Shown piece after piece: positions 1 to 13,432 of a stretch of 64,000 bases of DNA. Made by a program: the position numbers and the translations under genes. Within the stretch, counting starts at the first letter, position 1, and each line of letters starts with the position of its first letter. Under the pieces are notes generated by a model. That model made no database searches. It was not told the DNA's origin and saw only the letters and a program-made list of their open reading frames with translations. Source of the DNA: Talpa occidentalis (taxonomy: Eukaryota; Chordata; Mammalia; Eulipotyphla; Talpidae); NCBI RefSeq assembly GCF_014898055.3, contig NW_023603184.1:107064615-107128614 (forward strand). Reading direction: 5' to 3'.

Positions 1-920
1 AGCCAGAGAACTGTTTGGACACAAGTAACTGCTTTTGCTAACACTGGGGTTAACTGTTCATACACAAATCTGCCAAAGAGCCTCTAGGAAAGAATGTCCT
101 TCTACTAATTGAATTCTAATGAGGCCAGGAAGTAGATTAGGAATTGAGATATTTCACTGTAAGCTTCAAACATGGGATATAGGGGCGTTTGGCTTATTTG
201 ATTTGCTCAATTCTCCAGTTAGGTCTTAATTAATTCAGAAGAAATAACTACTCTAGAGGAATCTGTGGATTATTGGTTGATCCAGCTGAAAGCGGTTTCC
301 CTGGTTATACATCACAGCTGCCAGTGTTCAAGCACAATAATAGAAAGATGCTGCTGTTATAACCTGAGGAGGTAGCTCTTAATGACAAGTTCCTGGGCTA
401 ATTTAATTGGCACATCTCTAGAAGTTATATTTAGTTGCCTTATAATATTTTGGTGAGATTTGATAGCCAAACCAGTGACCATCAGCGGGGTTAGCTGTAG
501 AAATGAAAACACTGTGGATATACACAACATTCCTTTCAATAATGCAATCTAAACAAATCACATGGGAAATCAATTCAGCACACAGATAACTGGTGGGTGT
601 CATCCAGTATCTGCAAATTATGAAAGGGCTGTCGTGAACATTTCTCCTGTGCTTTTCATCAGAGAGGGCATGGGCAGGTGTGACAGGTACTGAAAACCGC
701 TCTCTGAAAGCTGTATGCAAGTACAGCTCACCCACTAAGGACAGCCAAGATACTGTTCACCAAGTACTCGCCTTTCTAGGGGAACCCAGTCTCTTCCACC
801 ACAACCTCCTTTCCACTTAGAAAAGGACCAATTCTCATATGACGACGCCCCTGTCACAGTTGATTGGTCCAGGATGGACCAATAAGAAAAGTCCCTGAAA
901 TTCTCCAAACTGTAATTTGG

Positions 921-977
921 GAATGGTTCTTTCTAGAGGGAATGGTTCTTTCTAGAGAGAATGGTTCTTTCTGAGAG
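921..977. repeat. Three-copy 19-bp tandem repeat
   Basis: The unit GAATGGTTCTTTCTAGAGG occurs at 921, 940 and 959. The second copy ends GAGA and the third has lost a base around CTAGAG. No coding or splice signal overlaps it. It is a local expansion in non-repetitive intron. Confidence 0.9.
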
Positions 978-2255
978 ATGAGATAGTTAGGCCCTGACAG
1001 AGGTTATGTTTTCCTCTTTGTGAGGAAAGCCAGGCTACAGTGAGCACCCCTGGGGGGCAATGCAGCACTGAGCGGACTCTGAAAGATTTGGCCCTGGGTG
1101 GCACCAAATGCTTGCTGTGGTCACGGCAGGCAGCCAGCTCCCAGTGGTCAGGGGGCTCTGCCAGCTACAGAGGGCTTTTCAAAAGGGACACAATCCACAG
1201 GGTAGGCTTTCCTACTGGTGTGCACTGTATCCCCACTTGTAACCATTTCTGGGAGGAACTTTGAGCTTAGGTCTGTATGAAGAAGGAAGGAGATTTTACA
1301 TCTGGGACTTTGCACCCTACTCCCTCTGCCTCCCCATGAATGAATCACTCTGCAGTGGAAGAAGGAGCTAATGTGAACAGAGAGCTGATCACGGCCCAGT
1401 GCAGACAGAGACATTCCTAACAATAGAATACTTGGACATTTTGTTTTTAAGGGGGTTATCTAAATAATCAGCCTTTGCTCTCTCACATAAGTCCCAGAGA
1501 ACCAGAGGAAATCTATTTTCAAGGAGATCACTGATGGTTTGGAAGATATTTCAGGCAGAAGCATAAAGTTCCCCATGGTTTTAAAGGGCTAGCAGTTGCT
1601 ATTCTTTTTCACATTGGAGAAATGCTCTCTCCTCTTTTATTTCTGAGTTCTAAGGCTTTCATGTTAGTGGTGAGGAGAAGAGTACAAAGTGTTCTTCCAT
1701 AAAATCCTGCTTTAGTGTTTCATGGTGTTGTTTGACATATTTTAACCCAATAGTGAGAGGGGCTACCTATTCCTGCAGAAATCACCATAAAGTTTTGTTT
1801 TCACAGAATTCCTTTGTCTTTGGAAAGGCCCTCGATGGTTATATGTTAGGAAAATGAATCTAGCACAGAGAACAATGGGGTCATCCAGCAGAATTGTCTG
1901 GGTTTTACCTTCAGGAGAAAAACTGCTTTTAGGTCCCACAAACCCATCCCTTGAAGTTGATACTCCAGGATGTTGATTGCTGAGAAAGCACACCCACTCA
2001 AACATTGGGGCTGCATTGCCTTACAAACTATGTCACCCCCCAAATGAACCAAAAGCAAACAGAAATACCCTGAGCACAGCTTTGATCATGGAAGCACTGA
2101 CAATCAGACCATGAGGGGAGGGCCAACCTAGGATGGGAAGACCCTAAAATGAAAAGATTCCTTCCATGTCATTTCAAAAGGGATTATTACATATTCGGCA
2201 AGCCTACCCATATTTTTAGTGCATGATTTTGTACTCTATAATTAAATGGGTATTT

Positions 2256-2400
2256 CTCTTTGTGCCTCAGTTTCATCATCTATAAAATAAGAAAAGGAAT
2301 AGCTGGAGTTTCATGAGGATTAAATGAGTTAATATCAGTAAGACACAGAAAGTGGGGCTGACACATGGTAAAAATATTCATTAAATGGTTATTTTGCAGG
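2256..2400 (+). repeat. MIR SINE fragment
   Basis: The core TGTGCCTCAGTTTCATCATC, then TATAAAAT, then GAGGATTAAATGAGTTAAT and an ATTCATTAAATGGTTATT end match the 3' half of the mammalian MIR element. It predates the placental radiation. Confidence 0.85.
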
Positions 2401-3956
2401 GGAATCATGACAGAGCATATACAGGGTAGGAGAGTCCAAGGGAAGGAAACTGAGGCCTCAGAGTTGGCATTAGGTTACCTCCATCATCTGCCCGAGCCAT
2501 AGCTCAGAGCTCAGCAGCTTTCTTTAATGGCTTCCGTTAACATTCAATGAATAAGATATATATACATATATATCTCCAACTATAACAGTATTACTCTTAG
2601 TGACCAGCAATATTCAAAAGCATGTGATGACTGGTATCGTGTTATCCCACAGGAAGCCTAGAAAATGTATTTTAAAGTCCAGCCAGCTGTAGATGCTTAA
2701 CAACAAAATAGTTTTTAAGCCCGTTACCCTTGAGTAGATTGAAAAAAGCCTGCCTTTTTGTAAGTCCTCACCAGTCCCTCTCACACTTTCTCATTCCTGG
2801 GAGTGAGGATCTGATTACAGAACCTAAAAGGAACACCTGAAAGCCCAGTACCTTCTCCGGCAGCTGTGAGGCCCCCAACCTGGCAGCAGCCGGTAAAATC
2901 TATTTTGAGCTTGGAGCCCTTCTACACTGTAGCCTTGTATGTAAAAAGGTGTCCACAGTTTTCTGTTACCATGGGCTGTAACAGATTTTCTGTTTTTATT
3001 AAAATTCTGACTTGTTCACACCCTGCCCTTTTAGCCCCAACCAAATGTTTGAGGCCTTGGATGGAAGCATCAGCATTGTTACAAGACAATTTCTACAGCT
3101 ATTCTCACTCGTAATGCTGAGTTTAATTCCTTGGCTTTATGCGTATGAGTGTCAAATTCAAAGACAGAAAAAGCCTGCACAGATTCTGCGTCAATGACTA
3201 CATGCATTCTGGTGCCTTGTTAAGATGATGACTTTGTAAATTCCAAGGAAACAAAAAGCACCCGAAATCGAGTTACTGTTCCACGATCATCACAGTGTTC
3301 CTGGGAAGAGGAAGAAAAGGCATGCCTGATAGTCGTAGCAGCTCCCGTCGTGGAAGTATTTGAAGGGAGAGGGCACCGCCATTCCGTTGAGGCCAGGTCC
3401 TGTAGCGTGCATGCAGCAACACACACAGTAATAAATATAATTGATGGCACTCTGACCTGCTCCCCTCCAGATGCCCACCACACCACCTCAATAACGCTGC
3501 CGCTCCACAGTGCCTCTCTGCCACCCACTGGCTGACTCACTGGGATGCAGCCAGCGAGAGGGCTTTACCCAGGCTTTGTTGATAAGGTTTAAACCAGAAG
3601 GGAGATTTCCCGGTCCTTCCACCTCATGCCTGGGCAAACGAATAAACTGCCTGTGTCACTAACATATTCCAGGTCATGCACACACACAAACATTATTATA
3701 TCTTGAAATTACTTTCAAATTGCTACCTTTCAGGTTTTAACCATTTTCCTAGAAACGGAGCTTGGCAAATCCTTACGTGGAGCAAGGATGGCACCCAGTG
3801 GCCAAAGTGTTTCATCTCAAATCTTGTTTTCTCAGATTTTCCATTGCTTTTCTCTTTTGGAGAAAATGAATTGCCATAAGATCTTTTTTTAAAGCTAGTG
3901 TTGAAACTCCAAGTCATTTGACCATTCCTTTAAACTAAAAGACACGTATGCACGTG

Positions 3957-3970
3957 CCCCCCCCCCCCCC
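3957..3970. repeat. 14-base C homopolymer
   Basis: An uninterrupted run of 14 cytosines followed by ACACAG. It is simple sequence with no feature nearby and could be prone to sequencing error. Confidence 0.95.
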
Positions 3971-4699
3971 ACACAGCCATGGAGACAGAGTTCAGAGGTT
4001 CATTCAGAATAATAAACTTTAAAAATCCTTTCGAATTTACCTGGATAGGCTTATGTTAAAATCACCATATTTGAGATGCAGATTACTATCCACCATGTCC
4101 CTAAAAGCATGCATCACTATAGGAAATATTAGACAAGTAAAAACCCAGTCTCACATTCTTCACTTCATATCTTCCCCCCAAATAGTCTCTAGTTCGTAAG
4201 TTCTCATGCCTTATACATAAGACTTTATCTCCTGACAAGTGCTTTATCATGAAACTGATGTTCACAATCTCATAGCCTTGTTATCTTTCTTACAAGGTAC
4301 TTGGCAGGCCTGCAGAGCACAGGATAATGAAGTGGGACTGCTCTTTTTCCTTTGAGCTTTCCAGATGTCGAGAGATTTCTATACAGCGAGATAGCCAATC
4401 AGACTGTAAGGAAGACAGGCCAGATGTCAGAATAATGAATCATATACCCTCTTGCTAAGAATGATGCGGTATCTCCATAATGTTTGCTGTTTCCAATTTC
4501 TTTACTCTCTAAGCAGTCTCAAACCCCAGGGCAAGAAGTCAGGATAGCACAGCCGCAATGCAAAACAAAACAAAACAACAATGAAAACCCCACAGCATTA
4601 TACATTGATGGTTCAAAGAGTATCATGAAAGTTCTCGTTTTAAATGTCAATGTTAAATTCAGCCCAAAATTCTGTTTTTCTCAGACTTCATTTTCATTT

Positions 4700-4795
4700 C
4701 ATTTTTTTTTTCATTTTTGCACAATGTATGCATTTTCATCTTGGTTATAGTCCCCATACAATTCCCACCCCACCCCTCTTGCATTTTTCATTTTT
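4700..4795 (-). mobile_element. Short L1 3'-end fragment
   Basis: A T-rich stretch is followed by GTCCCCATACAATTCCCACC, the reverse complement of the L1 3' end seen in the full-length copy near 57160-57185 (TTGTATGGGGAATATAA). Only about 100 bases are recognisable. Confidence 0.5.
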
Positions 4796-6239
4796 TTGAC
4801 TCCCAAATGCAAAACGCCATGAAAATTCCAAAAGTAATAGATGAATAAAAGAAATGACATCAGGGTAAATTTCTATAATATTGCTCACATTTTCCTATTT
4901 AGTGACGTGAGTAGCACGGTCCACAGGTCCAAATAAAAGGGGGAGAAAAATTCAAATCCAAATATACCCATTTTCCTTGTTGGTTCTTGATGTAAGATGA
5001 AGATGTGCTAATCCTGCCCTCACCAAGAGGTTGTAAAGCTCAAGTCAGATAGCGAGTGTGAAAAGGTTTTTATACACTGCAAAGTCCTATTATTTAAGGA
5101 GTTATTATTTAAACATTTATAGGTAGCATTAGTATATAGTTTTTATACTAATGAGATTAAGACTCTTGTCTCACTAAAAATAATCACTTATCTTCCTCAC
5201 GAGTATTATTGTATTATATCACCCTTCAAATGTAATATAACATGATGGGCTTTGGAAATCCCTTATAATATGTAATTAAATCAAGCTGAGCCACATCTTC
5301 CACCAAATACCCACATTCTTAAACAGCTGAAATTTAAAGCTTTGGGTATTCAGAAATTACAAGGACCCCAAGACGTTTTGTCAACTTTATTTTGCTTTGT
5401 GCTTATTTTCCCCTTCCCTCCTAGAGATAAATTTTATAGGCTCATAAAATTATAGCATTTTATAGCTGGAAATGCCTTTGTTTTGCAGATGAGAAAGCTT
5501 GAAACCTAGAAATTTTAAATGAACCATGAGGATCTGGAGGCTGCTTTGTCTGTTTATGTTTGCTGCCTCTTGTCTTTCTGTGTCCTTGTCCTAGGAAGAC
5601 TATTTCAAGGAGCAGCTCTGGCTACTGAGCCTGCAGAGAGCCCTTAGGTCAAACATTGCCTCCTAACTGTGTATTTCACATGGCACCTTGGGACCAACAG
5701 TCATGATTCATGCACATCGTTATGCTTCTGGATGGACCCATTTCCAACTGAGAAAAAACATGCAGAGCCATCAAAGCAGTACATGAGCTTGAAAACAAGA
5801 GAAGGAACAGATTCCAGGGCTGTACAAACCAAAAAAGAATTAGAAAGGCATCCTGAGATTCAAGAAAAGAAAAGATTTTAAAATGTAGTCAGCACAGTGG
5901 TAGTAGGAACATACATGAAGAATTATATTTAATATTAAAGAAATTGCTGATTCAACTAAGAATTAATAGCCAGGGCCTTTGCTCACAGAGGGAAGGAGAT
6001 ACTGTCCTCACTGCATACTTCAAAGAGAATATCCTAAACAAAGAGAACAAGGCAACCGCTTCATTTTCATGTAGTTTAGGCTTTAGCAGAAACTAACAAC
6101 TGAGAATATAAAATGAGGGATTAAGACAAAATTTTTAGAGACTTCAATTGTCACAAATTCCTGCTTCAAAATTCTGCTCATGTGTTATAACTTCCTCTGC
6201 CATTAGAATTGCAAACAGTTCCATAAATTTGGTTGCTTG

Positions 6240-6532
6240 GTAGAAATTTCTCCAGTAGCCAGGTGCAAGGCATGGCTTTAGATGATATAAGGGTTAGAAA
6301 AATGAGTAAGACAAGGAGCGCCTCCTAACAACGCTCCCAGTTTAACCAGGTGACTAGACAGGCTCAAGGATTTACCGAGCCAGACACAAATTAAGGACAA
6401 GAACAGACCAGCAAAGGAGCGGGTGCCTCTTGCCTGAGGGACAGTTGGAAAGACTTCAAGGAGAGGAGAGCAATGAGCAGGGTTAGATGGATATTAAGAC
6501 TTTAAGTACGCAGAGATAAGAACAGAGATGGC
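6240..6532. repeat. Unclassified old repeat-like segment
   Basis: Purine-rich text of the type GACAGTTGGAAAGACTTC resembles ancient mammalian interspersed repeats and appears to resume at about 6820-6900 after the SINE. I cannot name the family. Confidence 0.3.
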
Positions 6533-6806
6533 GGGCCTCCCTGGTGGCGCAAGGGGTTGAGTGCAGTGCTGTGAAGCTGTCCCCAGCCTCTGCAATGTGA
6601 GTTCAAGCCCCGCCAGGGAGCTACCCACATGGCACAGCAGACCTCTTCTGCCTCACCCGCTGCTCCCCTCAGCAGTGAACTTTGGTCTATCTGCCTGTTC
6701 TGTTCCCCACTCTGTCTCTGGTGGATCCTCTCACCCCCCACATCTCTGGCCTGTACCCCAGTTCTTGTAGTCATAAATAAATAAATCTTTTTTTTAAAAA
6801 AAAAAA
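6533..6806 (+). mobile_element. tRNA-derived T+ SINE, subfamily B
   Basis: The head is GGGCCTCCCTGGTGGCGCA, with the middle GCTGCTCCCCTCAGCAGTGA and the tail CATAAATAAATAAATCTTTTT plus A-run. The flanks AGAACAGAGATG and AGAACAGGGATG are a one-mismatch target-site duplication. The B-box-like segment has decayed to GTTCAAGCCCC. Confidence 0.93.
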
Positions 6807-9800
6807 AGAACAGGGATGACAAGAAACCCAGGGAAGGGCAGAGAATAGACAGAAATGGTCAGACAGAAAGGTGGGTGAGTAGGAGCAGGGGAAACACACT
6901 GAAAAGTAAACCAGACTTTAGAGTTCAGAGCAGCTGTAATGTCCAATACGAGGACTCAAAGCAATGGAATCCAGAGGTTTATGGATACTAAGTTTCCTGA
7001 GAAGGAAACCAGGGCCATCAGAAGGTGCTCATAATGTGGCTGCTGTGTGCAGGGTTGACTGTGCGCGGGACAAGAGACAGGCTGGGAGACAAGCTGGGGC
7101 CACTCAGGGCTGGTGTCTGCATGAGGAGAGTGAGGACCCCAACCAGTGGTGACTGAAATAAAGGTGAGAGCCGTTCTGAGCCTGATGGAGTGGACAGCAT
7201 GTGAGGATGAGGAGTGCAAGGACTGTGCTGATACCCAGAGCAGCGTCTGGAGAGGGGGTTGCAGGGGTTTGCAGCTTCTGAGGTTACTGAAGACCAGAGA
7301 AAGGGCCAAACATAATGATTGCTAGAGCAGGCCCAGATAATGGAGATAAGGGTATAAGGTATCCATTTATTTATGGCTATATCCTCCCTTGTCTCCCAGT
7401 TCCACATCCAGAGTGACAGGAGATGCTAACTGGAGGACGCCAGAAAGAAGGGGGAGAGGTACAGTCCCAGATGACCTAGTGTTCTGGAAGAGCCTCACAT
7501 CTGTGGCTTTTACAGTCCCTTCACCGTTCAGCGGTCAGGGTTCTAACTGGATTACACACCCATCACCCTCCATTTCTGTTTTCAGGGCTCACTGCTCTGA
7601 AACCAAAAGAGGTGCCTTTTCTTTCACTCCCTCAGGCTTAGACTCCCTGGACCTCAAGGAATACAGTGACTTCAATTGTGTTATGTGTGGAAGCAAAAGC
7701 CTGGGAGAAAGCCTCCCAGACACCTCCTTCTTCCCAGGGAAAGGAGACATTCAATGTGACCTCCTGGAGAAGTGACAAGTAGTGGCTATTTAAGTTGATA
7801 TGAGAGGAGGTCAGGGTCACCACAGGATGTATTTGGGGCGGGGAACCTGAAGAGCCATCATCCTCACAGCCACGCAGTTCAGCAGTAGGAAAGGCCAGCC
7901 TGGACTCGCAGCTCTGGTTCCCCTCCCTCCACCCTCCTCCCCAGGATTTTTAATACTTAAGAGTGACAAAGTACACTCATCCATTTTCTGATGTGGCATT
8001 TGATTAAGACACAATTCATAAAGAGAACGTCATTGAACTAGGCGGACATTTGAACACAAAGCACTCCATATATTTATGGCTCTGTCCTAAGCAGGGCAGG
8101 CCACCCAGCTCACTCTGCTGCCTTAGAGCAGATGATGCCCTTTGGGGTGCTGAGTCAGCTGTTCCCCTGCAGTCAATTTCCTCCTGAAGGTTCAATAACT
8201 TTCCCTGACAAGAAAAGAAATCTCAGATATTAAGCTTGGTATAAATACCATCTTAAGTCAAAACATCCCCCTCAATTCAAGAGTCAGGGAGCATGGGGGA
8301 GACAGAATAGACTAGGTATAAGATGATACCCAAATTCTATTTAGACTGCTGTGAGAGCATCTCTGAAACAACCTCATAATAAGCTGAGGTGAACTGGAAA
8401 GTCTCTGGTTATTGAAATATCTAGAGGTAGCATTTCGGGATGGTGATAGGGCTGAGGCTATAGAGAAAGGAGTGGAAGCCCCTGTTCCCTCTTTGGCACC
8501 TCCAGGTCCTCGATTAATTCCACCTCCCACCCTCAGTGTGGAGGTGCCTCTGTGGGGTACCCAGCCTGCTTTGCAAGATAGGAGCTGGAAGGTGCTCCCT
8601 ACTAACTGGGGAAGTCAAGCTTGGGCCACCCAGTGCCCTGCCCTCCACAGTTGAGGTATCATCTGGTTTGGGTAAATATCAGTGTAACACACTATGTGGA
8701 TATAGTGTACTTTTCCTCTGTAAGAAGCAGCTGTGGCCATTGGACTCTTCCAGGGCTTTGGAGGTGAAGTGGGCAGGGCAGTGGCCAACACGTGTGGGGC
8801 TTCGTGGCCACAAAATAAGGAGCGCCCTCTAGAAGTTCAACTATTAAAAGACATCTTCATAATTGCACTTAGGCAGCCAAGTTTGGATGAGTTTCTGTTC
8901 CCTTGCATAGGACCTATGACAGACATAACTACCAGCAAAACCATAAGGGTGATGCTGAGGGAAGACGCTTCTTACTATAACACTTGAATATTTTGTGAAT
9001 CAAACAATTTTCTCAAACTTAATTAGTTAAAAAAAGGCAAGCCTTGTACATCACAGTCTATTGCTCAGCCTGTCTTCTATCATCTATCTCAGGGGAGGCC
9101 TGATTTTGAATATGTAAAGGCCAGGAATGCCTATTATTTAGTACTTTGTTTATTTACTTTACAGATATTAATTTGTAACCCAGCCATTAACATCGAAAAC
9201 TTGAAATATGCAAGAGGTAGCCCAAACCTATATACCCAACATGAGTTATTGAAACTTAATTACTGAGGCAGTTAAGCTGTGCTATAGACGAGTTCATCTC
9301 TGATTGCAGCTATAACCCATGCAGTTTGCAATTGAAAGAAGGGATGATAGAAGGCGGCAATATAGCATGAGAACATCCATGAGTTGATTTTAATTGGTAA
9401 ACTGACATATATACTGGTAACTGTTTGGTCTGTCCACTGCATTGGAATCCAAGGAAAGTGAGTAAAATTACAGGAGCATATAATTGGTGTACTAAACTCA
9501 TTTTCTTATGTTATCACAGCTGGCATCTTCAGGTTATTAAAAGCCTTTAAACCAGTCATCTTCAAAGAGATCTAATTGTCAATATGGTCTTTATACATTT
9601 TTCCTGTTAGAACAGAGCAGAAGAGATATAAACAGGCACTAAAACCTGCACAAATTTTCTAGGCACACCTTTTTTATTTCAAGTTCATGGAAGATCAGTA
9701 AATGTTAATGAGGAAATAAACATCCTTTAGATTTCCTCATTTAAGGCATCAGGCAACCAAACCACAAAGGATGAGTTATGAACATTATAACCTGAATAAG

Positions 9801-12496
9801 ACTTTTAAAAACTTAATTTATTAGTTCCAGGAAGTTCTGTGATCGTTTTTTATATTGAAGGCCCAATAAAAAGTGACTTTCCCTAGTATAAACGATATTA
9901 TCAGAAACACAAAGAATAATCTTAGGTCCTGACATTCTTGGATGAGCAATTACAAGTTGTTTCACCTGCTTATTTTGGCTGTGCAATCCAGACGCATTTC
10001 TAGACAGGTTTTCATACTCTACCCATCATTCATCCATCCATCACCACACACCCTCCTCAAGGAGTCCCCAGCAAGAGAAATAGAATTAACAGAATAAAAC
10101 AAAACAAAAAACTTTCTCCCCATCCTATGGCATTCTAAGATAGGAAAAGAAGTCCCCACACATGGAGAGGTATAAAATAGGAAGACAAGATAGTGTAGCT
10201 GAAATCTGTGTTTCTTTATGTCTCACCACCAAGAGTATGAATGGTAGCAGAGAATCATTAATGGTATGCATCACACTCTCATTTTATTTTCTGGAACCTT
10301 CAGTGTATACCTTCCTTGTCCTGAGAATGTGACCACTCGGCTACATTGATTCATTACTGCAGCCTCTGCTGGTCATCCTGATAGGAAGGTGCCCTGCCTT
10401 GGCTCCATCAGTGATGCTTCCTTCCATGGGACAGCTGCTTTCTGTTGAGTGCTACTGACATTCTGGAAGCCTTGTGCTTTGGGGGGAATTTAATGCACTG
10501 AAGCCTTAGTATGAAGCCATACTAATGTTCATGATTCCTTTTGTGTACACTCATGTTCTCAGGTGAGAACACAAAGTTGTCTGAGGCTTCAGTAAGTCAC
10601 AAATCCATGGGACATGCTGAACTTGGAATCATCCAAACACTAAGGTCTGTGGCCTCAGCCTCTACTACAAAGATTTCTTGTTCAGAAGGTCTCTTGGCCT
10701 CTCATGTAAACAGAGTGCATTTCACTGGTCTTCCAGATATATCTGAAACTCAGATGTGGTGCAGCTTAGACTACAACTGGAATCTGTCCTATGTGCTTAT
10801 ACATTTGACCTCCAGAAACTTTTCTGCACCAGTTGATGAAATAATTTTTTTACCCAAAGTTTGGCTTAATCTCTGAATTATTGATCACTAACTTAGTCCT
10901 ACTTGAACGCAACCCAGTATATTGAGTCTCAGTAAACTCTGATTCCAGATTTCAAATCACTGCACATAATATTTTTTTATTTTTTGCTATCTCAGTTAAA
11001 AAAGTACTACAGGTAGCATGATTCCCTCTATTTGGATGCAAGCATGGCTTGTATAAGCAGTCAAGACAAAGTATTCAAGTACTGCTATTTAGTTACAATG
11101 TTAGGAACCCTTTATTGCACATGGAACTTAGCATGGAATTTCAGTAAATACTTCTTCATGTCTCAGTGCAGAATTATTTTAAGTCCACTATACTTTAATA
11201 TTATTGCTGCAGTTATAAGACATTGGTTACCAATGATGATAATGTTTTAGTTACTTTATATATCAAAAAAAAAATCATTAGGTAAAAATTATCTACTATA
11301 TCTCAATTACATTGCAAGAAGATAATATCTTTCAGGATAAAATCTGGAATAAGAGAGTTAAGCTAGTAATCTTGATAATTTTAAGATGAAATAACCCTTT
11401 GTTCTCAAATTTAAATGCTTCATATTTTTAGTATGTTTATGAGCTAAAATAGAAAAACACAGCAAAATTCAAAGACAAAAGGACTTTCCTTATTTTAAAC
11501 AATGAATAAAGCCTGAACACAGGGCAAAACCTTTAGGGAGTAGATAGCTATTGGTTTTTGGCCTACCGTAGACCTACGATGGGCCTACTATCTGGTCCAC
11601 TATAATTCTGAGCAGGTGTCATCAAACAGCTCTTGCCATCACATTCATTTCATTGTGAGTCTAGCTGTCTCTCTCCCTGCCAGTCTCTCTCTTTTAGAAA
11701 TGATAGTAATTCTAATAACAGTAAAGAAAATATATAAAACAGTAAAAATATTTATGGAAAGTTATTTCGTTTAATGCAATTTCTAGGTAACTGAACTTTA
11801 TTAAAGTTAAAAAGCCTTACATTTTTTGATGGATTTATTTCTAAAATTTATACAAATCATAAAATATTTGTATATTTGTATATTTGCATGATTTATAACT
11901 TTTCTTAATGAATAATTGTTTTGAGTTCTAGAACACTGATACTTTTGGGATTCATTCATTCATGCATCTAACAAATACTTAGTGAGTGCTATGCTCCAAG
12001 AACTCCAAGAACTTACTAGTTTTAAAAAGCAGAAGAACTAGAAAAATGAACAAGTTTGGATTCGTCATGCTTCCTGTCTTTATTAGTGTTACTGAACTCT
12101 AGTGATCTGATTCAATTACCAATCTCAAAGGTCTCTGGCATTTTTCCTGGGAAGACTAATATATCTATGTGCCAATGAACCTTAGAAGAGTAGCCACCAT
12201 TGTTATTACTTACAAATTATGCAACAGAATACATCTTTCTTATGGTCATGATAGCCTACCTGACAATTCTCTGAGCCTCCAACCCTCAAAAACTTTAAGA
12301 GGCAGGTACCAAAACTTTCAAAAGGGAGAAAAAATTAGGTTCTTTACAATCCCCTTTTTTTTTAACCATTGCTCTTTCTACAAAGAGAGCAAGAATTCTG
12401 AGCTGCCTTTATGGAGATGGTAGCAAAAGGACTAAGACTCATTTATAGACTCATCAGACATTAGAGCTGGAAAGAGGCCATGGTGGGCCACTGGGA

Positions 12497-12725
12497 AGCA
12501 TGGTGGCTAAGACTTCCAGTTCTAGGACCAGATTGTCTGGCTATACCCCGTATATTCATTTGACCTTGGTCTATACTCAACATGTCTGTGCCTCAGTTTA
12601 CACATCTGTAAAATAGTCTGTACCTCACAAGATTATGAAGATCAAATGAATTAATATAGGTAAAAAATTATTTGTATTATGCCTGGTCCATAAAAAGCAC
12701 TTGGCAAGTATTAGCTATTATTATG
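12497..12725 (+). repeat. Near-complete MIR
   Basis: It runs from GGTGGCTAAGACTTCCAGTT through TGTGCCTCAGTTTACACATC and TGTAAAATAG to the AAGCACTTGGCAAGTATTAG end, covering most of the MIR consensus. It lies about 400 bp beyond the donor of the 51-bp exon, in the downstream intron. Confidence 0.9.
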
Positions 12726-13127
12726 CTTGATTTCTTCACTTGTTTTCACAGATAAAGATAGAACCCCTAAGAATTCAGTGAACAGAAAGAGGTGAAATCA
12801 AAACTTAAACAAGGTATTCTAATTCTGACTACATTTTTATGTATTTTTTAATATCCTGCTTAAAGTGTACATATACTTTTTATATACACTTCACAAATGG
12901 AAGAAATAAATACTGCATCATTTAAATTATTATGAAGGGACTGCTGTTCAGGTATATATCAGACTCCTTCCTGTTTAAAACAGAAAAATCAAGCACACAA
13001 TTGCCTTGTGCTAGTCCCACAACATCCACCAGGCAGGACTCTTTCTACAGTGGCAAGTGACAAAGAACCAGGAAGCCATGTAAAGTTTAATTTTACGCAC
13101 CAGCAAGGCAACTGTTTTCTCCCTTAC

Positions 13128-13178
13128 CTTAAACTTGTCAACTTCAGTTTTTGAACAGGTTGCATGGTATGAGAGCAC
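13128..13178 (-). CDS. PDE11A: PDE11A 51-bp linker exon before the catalytic domain
   Basis: Seventeen codons on the minus strand, VLSYHATCSKTEVDKFK, matching the PDE11A linker just before the catalytic domain (PDE5A has VLSYHASA at the same point, from memory). The acceptor is strong (CTTTTCCTTCTGATTCAG above 13178) and the donor is GTAAGGGAG below 13128. Both ends are phase 0, so it joins in frame to the GAT that closes the exon at 41614 and to whatever follows. From memory human PDE11A has Ala at the position of Thr in CSKTEV. It is isolated by a 28.4-kb intron upstream and at least 13.1 kb downstream. The next expected segment, the first catalytic exon, was not found in 1-13127 and should lie outside the window. 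Confidence 0.93.
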
Positions 13179-13432
13179 CTGAATCAGAAGGAAAAGAAAG
13201 AACTTCAATAACCAAATATGACTCTATTTTCTGACATTCTCCTGGCTTAAAAAAATAAATAAATTTTGCTTCTGTATATCACATTGATATAACTGCAGAT
13301 TTTAATGTACAAGAAATTTCCAAAAACCATGACACAGACTGTCAGTGTGTGACAGTGGTATTGTGCAGTTACAGTGGAATCTGTTGTCATGCTGAATGGA
13401 ATGACAACATGTATTAAAAGCTAAATAGCTCA

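Larger units (their letters stand above)
1..13127 (-). other. PDE11A: PDE11A intron (partial), downstream of the 51-bp exon
   Basis: Intronic sequence read from the minus-strand gene, continuing past the window edge. Besides the repeats listed separately (tandem repeat 921-977, MIR 2256-2400, C-run 3957-3970, L1 tail about 4700-4795, SINE 6533-6806, MIR 12497-12725) I see no exon with splice signals and no RNA gene. The stretches 1-920, 980-2250, 2400-3950, 4800-6200, 6900-9000 and 9000-12490 hold only non-repetitive or unrecognised sequence; 9000-12000 is notably AT-rich. Open frames of 60-130 codons here (for example 3220-3540 minus, 7018-7407 minus, 7389-7775 plus, 10541-10876 plus) have no recognisable family and look like chance. 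Confidence 0.75.

Noticed and set aside
3220..3540. Overlapping open frames on both strands, up to 106 codons
   Set aside because: Several frames are open at once in a short GC-richer stretch, with no recognised motif and no splice signals in a coding phase; this is typical of chance.
7018..7775. Frames of 117-129 codons on both strands
   Set aside because: Proline/serine-rich translations with no domain. They overlap each other on opposite strands and do not fit PDE11A.
10541..10876. 111-codon plus-strand frame
   Set aside because: It has an even composition but no family resemblance, lies on the strand opposite to the host gene and has no promoter or polyadenylation context.
1..13127. First catalytic-domain exons of PDE11A
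   Set aside because: I looked on the minus strand for the expected continuation and the HNWRHAF and HDLDHRG metal-binding signatures and saw none; they should be outside the window.
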